From NCBI RefSeq assembly GCF_018598225.1, contig NZ_JAHESF010000013.1:62001-126000 (forward strand): a stretch of 64,000 bases of DNA, written 5' to 3'. Source of the DNA: Chryseosolibacter histidinae. Lineage in GTDB: Bacteria; Bacteroidota; Bacteroidia; Cytophagales; Cyclobacteriaceae. The translations under genes were made by a program, and so were the position numbers. Below, in pieces: positions 17,766 through 25,421 of the stretch. Numbering within the stretch: position 1 is the first letter of the stretch; each line of letters starts with the position of its first letter. A model generated the notes under the pieces. It was not told the DNA's origin. It saw nothing but the letters and a program-made list of their open reading frames with translations, and did no database searches.

Positions 17766-18461
17766 TCACAGGTGTTGAAAATGCGGCGAAAGGTGTTTCC
17801 GCATGGCATTGGGAAACTCTTCGGCATTGTTGCTGTACAGGATCTTGACCAGGTCGGCGTGGGTCACCGATCCTACGGACGTATGCTGAAGCTTTGATTC
17901 GTATTCTACTACATATTCAAAGACAGGAAGCAGGATCGTCTGGAAACGTTTCAGCGTATCGTTACCGGCCATTTCATAGAGGGTGGAGTGGAAATCGAGC
18001 TCACAACGGATCTTTTCGATCTGGGTGGTGGCCTTCCGCTCGCGTTCAACAATGGCATCGAGCTTCTTCAGATGGACTTCGGTTTTACGGGCAAAGATCA
18101 GATCGCCCAGGCCTACTTCCAGCACCAGGCGGAGCTCGAACAGCTGCTTTCTTACCTGCTCATCCAGGATCGCAGGGTGAAGGATCCGCTCCAGGCCCTT
18201 CATTACGTCCGGGCGTGTGAGGATCATGCCGCGTTTCTTTTTAGAATCGATCAGTCCCAGCATCCGTAACCGGCTGAGCGCCTCCCTCACCACATTGCGA
18301 CTCACCCCCAGCGCATCGGCCAGCTCCTGCTCCTTGGGAATGGCATCGCCAGGGCGGATCGCTCTCTTAATGATGTATTCGTGCAGCTGCGCCTCTACCT
18401 GGTCGGCCATCGTCAGTGATGCGATCGGCTGAAGGGTATACAAATCCTGGTCACCTTTCAT
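17766..18461 (-). CDS. GntR-family (FadR/FCD) transcriptional regulator
   Basis: A 231-residue ligand-responsive repressor or activator. Residues ~17-85 are a GntR winged helix (PKEQELADALGVSRNVVREALSRL). Residues ~95-225 are an all-helical FCD ligand domain with the usual metal-binding residues: Asp and His in ELDFHSTLYEMAGN, His in SVTHADL and His in MRKHLSPH. NanR, the sialic-acid regulator of enterobacteria, has this same architecture, so a NanR-like role is a reasonable inference, not a proven one. It is divergent from the sulfatase and downstream of the susC promoter region. A TTATGTAATACATAA palindrome 32 bases upstream of its own start suggests autoregulation. Confidence 0.92.
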   Translation of the reverse strand: MKGDQDLYTLQPIASLTMADQVEAQLHEYIIKRAIRPGDAIPKEQELADALGVSRNVVREALSRLRMLGLIDSKKKRGMILTRPDVMKGLERILHPAILDEQVRKQLFELRLVLEVGLGDLIFARKTEVHLKKLDAIVERERKATTQIEKIRCELDFHSTLYEMAGNDTLKRFQTILLPVFEYVVEYESKLQHTSVGSVTHADLVKILYSNNAEEFPNAMRKHLSPHFQHL

Positions 18462-18492
18462 GGGTCTCTATATTATTTTGTTGCCGTAAAAT

Positions 18493-18507
18493 TTATGTAA
18501 TACATAA
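18493..18507. promoter_or_regulatory. Putative GntR operator, site 2
   Basis: TTATGTAATACATAA, perfect 7-base inverted arms, 32 bases upstream of the GntR regulator start. It matches site 1 except for the central base. Confidence 0.75.
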
Positions 18508-18609
18508 ACAGCGCATAATGATAGTCTGGCGGCAACTCTCCGGCAAGGGATTCATTAAATATTTAAAAAATCACCCGCTAAAACCACCAACTTGCCCGTT
18601 GGACCACCA

Positions 18610-18624
18610 TTATGTATAACATAA
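18610..18624. promoter_or_regulatory. Putative GntR operator, site 3
   Basis: TTATGTATAACATAA, arms matching at six of seven positions, upstream of the sulfatase (57 bases to the ATG at 18681). It places the divergent sulfatase under the same regulator as susC. Confidence 0.7.
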
Positions 18625-18680
18625 CCAATTTAAGTTAAATTACCCGCAAATTCAATGTCCGCAGCGAAGGTGGACCACCA

Positions 18681-20177
18681 ATGCACGATAAACCCCTTAA
18701 TATAATGAGTGGAATCCGTACTTGCAGACCCGTGAAGGCCTTGACCACCATCACATTCACCTTTGTGCTTTGTGTGACAGCGGCTGTGTGTGGAGCACAA
18801 AGCACGGCGCGCAAAAATGTGCTCTTCATTGCCGTTGACGATCTCCGGCCAGCGCTGGGATGTTACGGCGACAAGGTGGCCATCACACCGCACATCGATC
18901 AGCTCGCCGCCGAAGGTATGGTGTTCGACAAAGCCTATTGCCAGCAAGCCGTCTGCGCACCCTCGCGCACCTCGCTGATGACAGGGCTGCGTCCTGACAA
19001 GACGAAAGTATGGGGACTGAACACACTGTTCCGTAATACCATGCCTGAAGTGATCACGCTTCCGCAGTTCTTCAAAGCGCAGGGATATCACACCGATGCT
19101 GTGGGAAAGATCTATCATGATCCCAAGTCACACCAGGATCCGGCATCGTGGTCGGGAAAGACGGTGCTCACCATCACACAAAACGGCGCAGGCAACAAAT
19201 ACGTGCTGCCTGAGAATCTCTCTTCGAAAAAAGGTGCTTCCACGGAACGCCAACCTGTTGCCGACAGCGCTTACATCGACGGCAAGGTAACAGACGCCGC
19301 ACTACAGCTTCTTCACAAAGTAAAAGACACACCTTTCTTCCTGGCTGTGGGATTCCGCCGGCCTCACCTGCCCTTCACGGCACCGGACCGCTACTGGCGC
19401 ATGTATGATACTGTGAGATTCAAACCACCGATCAATTCCGGGCCGCCGACCAACGCACCTGCTATTGCATTTCACAATTCGCAGGAGCTCAGGGGCTACA
19501 ACGACATCCCCAACAGTGGACCGCTGCCTCCCGAAACCGTTCGCAAGCTCCAGCATGGCTACTATGCCGCGGTGAGCTATATCGACTTCCAGGTAGGCCG
19601 TCTGCTGCAAGAGCTCGAGCGGCTCAACCTCAAAGACAACACCATTGTGGTACTGTGGTCAGACCATGGCTTTCACCTGGGTGAGCAGGGATTGTGGTGT
19701 AAGTCTACCAACTTTGAAAATGCGGTACGTGTACCGTTGATCATTTCCGCGCCCGGCATGAAAACGAAAGGAACCCACACGCAATCGCTGGTAGAGCTTG
19801 TTGATGTTTATCCAACGCTGGTCGATCTTTGTGGCTTCCCTGTTCCCGGCAACCTGGATGGAAAAAGCCTGAAGCCTGTGCTGGAGAGTCCGGCTGCCTC
19901 CGTAAAATCTTTCGCCCTGAGTCAATTCGTTCGGCCCTACGATGCTTTGTTCAACGATGCCGATATCAAAGCGATGGGTTATTCCTTGCGCACGGAAGAC
20001 TATCGTTATACCGAGTGGCGTAAGTTTGGCACCGATACAGTGATCGCAACAGAATTATATGATCACAGGAATGACCCGGAAGAAACAGTGAATATTGCCG
20101 GCAGCGTAAGCAAAACGAAGCTGCGGAGATTTAAAAACACACTTGAAGGGGTGTTAGAAGAAAGGAGTCAGAAGTAG
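18681..20177 (+). CDS. Secreted sulfatase, iduronate-2-sulfatase-like
   Basis: Type I sulfatase that removes sulfate esters from sugars. It has 498 residues and an N-terminal export helix ending VCGAQ. The metal-binding start is FIAVDDLRPALGCYG. The formylglycine motif CAPSRTSLMTG has its modifiable Cys at residue 92. WSDHGFHLGEQGLWCK is the second metal/substrate motif typical of the iduronate-2-sulfatase-like S1 subgroup. It needs a formylglycine-generating enzyme that is not in the window. An inner ATG at 18705 also gives a good signal peptide. It is divergent from the GntR gene, with an operator upstream, so sulfate removal from sulfated sialoglycans is a sensible inference. A different sulfated sugar in the same glycan is equally possible. 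Confidence 0.9.
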   Translation: MHDKPLNIMSGIRTCRPVKALTTITFTFVLCVTAAVCGAQSTARKNVLFIAVDDLRPALGCYGDKVAITPHIDQLAAEGMVFDKAYCQQAVCAPSRTSLMTGLRPDKTKVWGLNTLFRNTMPEVITLPQFFKAQGYHTDAVGKIYHDPKSHQDPASWSGKTVLTITQNGAGNKYVLPENLSSKKGASTERQPVADSAYIDGKVTDAALQLLHKVKDTPFFLAVGFRRPHLPFTAPDRYWRMYDTVRFKPPINSGPPTNAPAIAFHNSQELRGYNDIPNSGPLPPETVRKLQHGYYAAVSYIDFQVGRLLQELERLNLKDNTIVVLWSDHGFHLGEQGLWCKSTNFENAVRVPLIISAPGMKTKGTHTQSLVELVDVYPTLVDLCGFPVPGNLDGKSLKPVLESPAASVKSFALSQFVRPYDALFNDADIKAMGYSLRTEDYRYTEWRKFGTDTVIATELYDHRNDPEETVNIAGSVSKTKLRRFKNTLEGVLEERSQK

Positions 20178-20275
20178 GTTGTTGGTGAAGAACACCAACA
20201 ACGGCAAAACGGCACACATCAACAACGGCACAGGGCAAAGGAGTAATTAAGAAGAAGCCCGCAGTCCGGCTCCCC

Positions 20276-22663
20276 TTATTCAGATCGCAATGACTTTACC
20301 GGATTGGCCATCGAAGCTTTTACGGTCTGGAAGCTCACGGTGAGCAGGGTGATGAGCAACGCTCCACCTACAGCTCCGATCAGTGCCAATAACGATATCG
20401 TTGTACGGTACTCGAACTGCTGCAACCACTGATCCAGCAGGTGCGCGGCAATGGGAAGTCCGATCAGGCATGAGACGCCGACCAGCACCAGGAATTCTGC
20501 GGACAACATTTTCCACAAGTTGAGTACCGAGGCGCCCATGATCTTGCGGATGCCGATCTCTTTCCTGCGTTGTTCCGCAACGAACGAAGCCATGCCGAAC
20601 AATCCCATGCAGCTAATGAAAATGGCGAGTGTGGCGAAGATGCCGGCCAGCGCGCCGATGCGTTCTTCGGCAGCAAATTTCAGGGCATACTCCTGGTCGG
20701 TAAATTTGAATTCGAACGGAACAGCGGGCAGCAGGTTCTGAAACACTTTTTCGATTTTGGCCAGCGCATCGTGAGCGCTCATTTCGGGATTGATCCTGAT
20801 GTTGATCCAGACCGTATCGTTGTAGCTGAGGTAAAAGACCGTTTGCTTCACCGGTGAATAAGGAGAATCCATGATCATGTTTTTGATCACGCCGATGACC
20901 GTGTATTTGCGGCCATTCCAGGTGATCTCTTCATCGACGGGATCCTCAAGTCCCATATACTCGGCCGCAGCTTCATTGAGCACGATGCCTGCCGAATCTG
21001 TGGAGAATTCACGCGAAAAATCACGGCCCCTGATGAAGGTCCAGCCCATGGTCTTCCCGAAATCGTGCGTGACGGCCATGGTTGCGAAGTCGTCCTGCAA
21101 GTTGGGATCTTTACCTTTCCAGTTAAAGCCGGTAAAGTTGAACCAGATCTCGGTTGCCGGGCTTGATGATTCTGCCATGTCAACAATGGCACCGCTGGCC
21201 TTGAGCTCGTTCCGGATCACCTCAAATTTACCCCAGAACTCCGGCGCCGTTTTCCGGATCATGATGAGGCCCTGGCGATCATATCCGATGGGCCTGTTCT
21301 TGGCGTGCTGCACCTGCTGGTATACGATGATCGTTCCGAGAATGAGCGCGATGGAGATGGTGAATTGAGTCACCACCAGGATCTTGCGGGGCACCGAAGC
21401 GAAACGTCCTGCTTTGAAAGTACCCTTCAATACTTTCACAGGCTGAAAAGAAGACAGGTACAGCGCGGGGTAACTTCCCGACAGCAGTCCGGTGATCAGG
21501 ATAAAGGCGACGCTCACCAGCCAGAAATACAGGTTGGTCCACGGCATATCTATACGCTTCTCAGAGATCGTATTAAACCACGGCAGCACTCCGGTAACGA
21601 TGGCCAGCGCTATGATAAAAGAAATTACCACCACCACGAGCGACTCACCCAGGAACTGCGAGATGAGCTGCGTCCTCACGGAGCCGACTGATTTGCGGAT
21701 GCCCACTTCCTTGGCGCGCTTCTCTGAACGGGCGGTGCTCAAATTCATAAAATTGATACACGCCAGCAGCAGCACAAAGGTGCCGATGATGCCGAACAAC
21801 CATACAAGCTCGATCCGTCCACCTGCGGCCTGCCCGTCCTTCCATACCGAATACAAATGCCACCGGCTCATGGGATTGAGGAACACCTGTGGCTTTTCCC
21901 TCGCAGCCTGCTCTTTGCTGATCTTGCTCACCTTGATGTCTTTGATCTTCTCCGAAACCGCCTCAAAGGTTGTGGTGGGCTGAATCTCGACGAAGATACT
22001 ATAACCGTTGTTATTCCAGTTGTGCTCCTGCACTTTCATCCACGGGTTGGACGTTACCCAAAAATCCCAGGTGGAAACAAAGTGAATGTTGTTCAGCTTT
22101 GAGTTGGAAGGAAACTCCTGATACACGCCGGTCACGCGTACATCCAGCGTATTGTCGATCTTCAGCATTTTGTCGATCGGGTCCTGGTCTCCGAAGATGG
22201 CACGGGCACAACTTTCCGAAAGTACAATAGAAGCGGGATCTTTCAGGCTGGTCAGCGTACCCTTCAGCATATTGAAGGAGAACATCTCCAGTCCTTCGCC
22301 GTCCATGAAAGTACCGCTCTGTGAGGTCTTGTGATCATCGATGGAAAGGATGTGATTCATCGGCCACCACGCCATTACCACATGTTTGAAGTCGCTCTTA
22401 TAATTCGCCTTGAGCTCGGTACCCAGCGGCATGGGCATGGTCATGGAAGTGCTGACCACATCATTGAAGGTCTGGTGCTGGTATACCTGGGCAATGTGCT
22501 CATAGTTCTTGTGATGCCGGTTGTATGACAGCTCATCGTATAGCCACAGGCCGATCAGCATCGTTACGCTGATGCCCACGGCAAGGCCACTGATATTGAT
22601 AAGCGAGTAGCCTCTGCTCCTGGTAAGGTTACGCAAAGCGATCTTGATGTAGTTGCTGATCAT
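20276..22663 (-). CDS. MacB/FtsX-like ABC transporter permease
   Basis: A 795-residue permease of the large family expanded in Cytophagales. It starts with the signature KIALRNLTRSRGYSLINISGLAVGI (first helix), then a MacB-type periplasmic domain (~45-245), three FtsX helices around residues 285-420, a second periplasmic domain (~440-665), and a final FtsX block with the GIRKIMGAS motif. This is a full duplicated MacB arrangement without an ATPase domain, and no ATPase gene is adjacent. Such proteins export peptides or lipoproteins or relay envelope stress; the substrate cannot be told. It is monocistronic between the sulfatase and the AraC gene. Confidence 0.88.
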   Translation of the reverse strand: MISNYIKIALRNLTRSRGYSLINISGLAVGISVTMLIGLWLYDELSYNRHHKNYEHIAQVYQHQTFNDVVSTSMTMPMPLGTELKANYKSDFKHVVMAWWPMNHILSIDDHKTSQSGTFMDGEGLEMFSFNMLKGTLTSLKDPASIVLSESCARAIFGDQDPIDKMLKIDNTLDVRVTGVYQEFPSNSKLNNIHFVSTWDFWVTSNPWMKVQEHNWNNNGYSIFVEIQPTTTFEAVSEKIKDIKVSKISKEQAAREKPQVFLNPMSRWHLYSVWKDGQAAGGRIELVWLFGIIGTFVLLLACINFMNLSTARSEKRAKEVGIRKSVGSVRTQLISQFLGESLVVVVISFIIALAIVTGVLPWFNTISEKRIDMPWTNLYFWLVSVAFILITGLLSGSYPALYLSSFQPVKVLKGTFKAGRFASVPRKILVVTQFTISIALILGTIIVYQQVQHAKNRPIGYDRQGLIMIRKTAPEFWGKFEVIRNELKASGAIVDMAESSSPATEIWFNFTGFNWKGKDPNLQDDFATMAVTHDFGKTMGWTFIRGRDFSREFSTDSAGIVLNEAAAEYMGLEDPVDEEITWNGRKYTVIGVIKNMIMDSPYSPVKQTVFYLSYNDTVWINIRINPEMSAHDALAKIEKVFQNLLPAVPFEFKFTDQEYALKFAAEERIGALAGIFATLAIFISCMGLFGMASFVAEQRRKEIGIRKIMGASVLNLWKMLSAEFLVLVGVSCLIGLPIAAHLLDQWLQQFEYRTTISLLALIGAVGGALLITLLTVSFQTVKASMANPVKSLRSE

Positions 22664-22788
22664 AACAAAGATGGGTTAAAGGCACACCAGCGTATTCAAG
22701 TTACATGCCAGTATAAGATTCACCCGCAAGCGCAGAATCAAAGCCTGGCGGGCGTTTCCGTGTTCATAAGCGAGATCACTTTGTGCGA

Positions 22789-23718
22789 ATGCGGGCATTA
22801 TTAAAAAGAACGATACCTTTGCTTCGAAGTATGGCAAGATCTTACAAGAACAACGAAGCGCCGGTATATGCGCTCGACGCTTTTAGTAAAAAGGCGCATG
22901 ACAGCGCTTTCTACATTGAAAAAATGGAGACGCACCTGCACGATCACAAATTCATCAGCAAACCACACAAGCACGATTTTTATCTGCTGCTCTATATCAC
23001 CCGCGGCGGCGGCACCCATAACATCGATTTCAAAACATACCCGGTATCACCCGGCAGCTTTTTCCTGATGACCCCGGGCCAGGTGCATTCATGGAACCTC
23101 ACAGCGGGAACCGATGGCTTCATCATTTTCTTTCTGCCTGCCTTTTACAAGATGCAGGCCGTGGAAAACAACCTGGTGGCCTTCCCTTTCTTCCACTCGC
23201 TCAACGCCAACCCGCTGGTACAGCTTGAAGGCGAACAGCAAAAGGTGATCAGCTTTATGATAGACCGCATGTACGATGAGTTCAAAGCTGAAACTCCGAT
23301 CGATCTGCGCATCGTCAGAAGTTACCTGGAGATCGTGCTGCTGACCCTGGGCAGGAACTACCCGGCGGAGATAAAAGACGACCAGCCAGGCAAAAACACC
23401 TACAAGATCAGGCAGCTCGAGCAGCTTATCGAAAAGCACTACATCAAGAAGAAACAACCCCGTGACTATGCGGATATGATGAACCTCTCCCCCTCCTACC
23501 TCAACACCATCTGCAAGGACGCGCTGGGCAAAACACTCACAGACCTGATCTCAGAAAGGCTGATCCTGGAAGCGAAAAGATTGTTCTCATATTCCGATCT
23601 GAATGTGACCCAGGTAGCCGGCAGGCTGAACTTTGCTGATCCTTCTTACTTTACACGTTTTTTCAGGAAACATAGCGGCGTTACGCCGGAGGAGTTTAGG
23701 GAAGGAGTAAGGAGTTGA
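22789..23718 (+). CDS. AraC-family transcriptional regulator
   Basis: About 309 residues. An N-terminal cupin sensor (KPHKHDFYLLLYITRGGGTH, then PGSFFLMTPGQVHSW) precedes a C-terminal double helix-turn-helix (residues ~205-305) with the signatures YADMMNLSPSYLNTICKDALGKT and FADPSYFTRFFRKHSGVTPEEFR. Starts at 22789 (ATG) or 22831 (ATG) are both possible. The second follows TACCTTTG (22814-22821), which fits the Bacteroidota -7 element TAnnTTTG, though I see no properly spaced -33 element. The last codons (REGVRS) come from the GGAGTAA repeat. Target unknown; it lies between the permease and the second polysaccharide locus. Confidence 0.9.
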   Translation: MRALLKRTIPLLRSMARSYKNNEAPVYALDAFSKKAHDSAFYIEKMETHLHDHKFISKPHKHDFYLLLYITRGGGTHNIDFKTYPVSPGSFFLMTPGQVHSWNLTAGTDGFIIFFLPAFYKMQAVENNLVAFPFFHSLNANPLVQLEGEQQKVISFMIDRMYDEFKAETPIDLRIVRSYLEIVLLTLGRNYPAEIKDDQPGKNTYKIRQLEQLIEKHYIKKKQPRDYADMMNLSPSYLNTICKDALGKTLTDLISERLILEAKRLFSYSDLNVTQVAGRLNFADPSYFTRFFRKHSGVTPEEFREGVRS

Positions 23719-23757
23719 AAGTTCAAAGTTGAAAGTTAGAAGTTAAAAGTTAGTTAG
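23703..23757. repeat. GGAGTAA and AAAGTT repeat tail
   Basis: GGAAGGAGTAAGGAGT at the end of the AraC gene is followed by repeated (G)AAAGTT units up to the stop of the convergent GH43 gene. It is related to the heptamer array at 8081-8115. Confidence 0.75.
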
Positions 23758-25418
23758 TTTCTGGTGATGATCAATTTCCTGACCTGAACAGTGTTTTCAG
23801 AATAGATCTTCAATAGATAACAACCTGGGTTGAATCTACTAACGTCCAATAAAATCCTGTCTTTATTTGTCCTGTTGTCCAATATTTCAATTACCCGCCC
23901 CCTCATGTCGAAGATCGCTGTACGCAAAATAAAAGGATCTTGTTCGGGGCTCTCAATAGTCACTTCCGTGGAAGCCGGATTTGGATAGACCTGGTGTGTA
24001 ATGTGCGTCTCAAAGACGGAAGTAATTACGGCTTCTTTCTCGATTGTGATCTTGTCGATATTGAAGCCACCGGTTTCCTCAAACAATTGAAGAATATGTG
24101 TCCCGGCATCCAGGCTGATTCCTTTCGTCGGGATCGTACGGTAATTCTGCCATCCGCCTGTATTAGGGATCATCACCGAACCAGTGATATCATTTCCATC
24201 CAGCTTGTAACGAACACTGCTGTTGTTATTGGGTGAGGCCGCCACGGTCTTGATGGTGTAAGTGGAATTCTCTGCAACATTCACCGTGTACTCCATCCAT
24301 TCTCCCCCATTGGTCCATCCAACATTATAATTTCCAGGGCTGTTCATCTCAACATCTACGCCTTCATCCTTGCGATAGGCATTACCGTTGTTCGCGACCT
24401 CCGAGTCGCTATACGCTTTGCCCTGGCCTCCCAGGTCATAATCTTCTGCTTCAATGGTTCCCGGGATCGGCGACGCATGCTCCGGATAGGGTGTTCCGTG
24501 CGCACGTGTTTGCCTGATCAGTTGTATGGTACCATCTTCATTATAGAACAGCGGGTCGACACAAATGGAACGCAGCCACGGATTTCCTGACAGGATACTG
24601 TTGTGATAAAATGCATACGACTGGCCTTTGTACTCGATGATGGAGCCATGATTGGTCGGGCTTCCTGTCGGTTTGATATAAACACCTTTGTAAGTCCATG
24701 GACCAAGCGGACTGTTGCTCACGGCATACCGCAGTTGATTTCCGCCGGATGGATTATTATCCGCATACGAGAGATAGTACTTACCATTATACTTGTGTAC
24801 CCATGTGCCTTCATGAAAATCCTGCAGGCCCTGCATGGGTTTCATGCCCCCATCAATTTCCATCATATTGTCTTTCAGCTTGCCCCCTTCGCATTGACCA
24901 CCTCCACCGTAATACAGGTATGCCTGTCCGTCGTCATCAACAAAGACGCAGGGATCGATCATTGATTTCAACCCTTCGATGTATCCCTGCACTTTAAAAT
25001 TGGCTGCCGGTTGAGAACTGGTTGCCACGCCGATCTTCCAGGTAGAATTCCATTGATCGCCGCTGCCCGTGGGATGTGGGAAATAAAAATAGTACGTTCC
25101 GTTTTTATAGGCACAATCCGGCGCCCACATAAAGCCACCTTCCGGTCTGCCCCAGTCAACATCAGCAGCACCTAAAATTTCTCCATGATCGGTCCAGTGA
25201 ACCATGTCGTCCGTGGAAAAGACGTGGTACTTATCCATCAGATCGCAGCCTCTGGGTGGGTCGATGTCGTGCGAAGGATATACATATAACCGGCCATCAG
25301 CCCAGACGTGAGCCGATGGATCCGCCGTGTAGATACTCCGGATGAACGGATTCTGAGTCTGCGCCATAATAGGCATCCAGCACAAAAACAAAACGAGCAC
25401 TATTGAAGCTGCTTTCAT
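23754..25418 (-). CDS. GH43-family glycosidase with CBM6 and type IX sorting domain
   Basis: A secreted 554-residue enzyme, probably an arabinosidase or xylosidase-type hydrolase. Signal peptide ends IMAQ. Residues ~24-325 form a five-bladed GH43 propeller with the three family acids in TADPSAHVW (base), SMIDPCVF (pKa modulator) and FHEGTWV (acid). Residues ~330-460 are a CBM6-like jelly roll (IEAEDYDLGG, NGGEWMEYTVNV, GGFNIDKITI). The last ~80 residues, starting YPNPAST, are a Por-type sorting domain, so export is by the type IX system. It starts 3 bases after the stop of the beta-helix gene, clearly the same transcript. The exact substrate is not visible. Confidence 0.92.
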   Translation of the reverse strand: MKAASIVLVLFLCWMPIMAQTQNPFIRSIYTADPSAHVWADGRLYVYPSHDIDPPRGCDLMDKYHVFSTDDMVHWTDHGEILGAADVDWGRPEGGFMWAPDCAYKNGTYYFYFPHPTGSGDQWNSTWKIGVATSSQPAANFKVQGYIEGLKSMIDPCVFVDDDGQAYLYYGGGGQCEGGKLKDNMMEIDGGMKPMQGLQDFHEGTWVHKYNGKYYLSYADNNPSGGNQLRYAVSNSPLGPWTYKGVYIKPTGSPTNHGSIIEYKGQSYAFYHNSILSGNPWLRSICVDPLFYNEDGTIQLIRQTRAHGTPYPEHASPIPGTIEAEDYDLGGQGKAYSDSEVANNGNAYRKDEGVDVEMNSPGNYNVGWTNGGEWMEYTVNVAENSTYTIKTVAASPNNNSSVRYKLDGNDITGSVMIPNTGGWQNYRTIPTKGISLDAGTHILQLFEETGGFNIDKITIEKEAVITSVFETHITHQVYPNPASTEVTIESPEQDPFILRTAIFDMRGRVIEILDNRTNKDRILLDVSRFNPGCYLLKIYSENTVQVRKLIITRN

Positions 25419-25421
25419 TCC

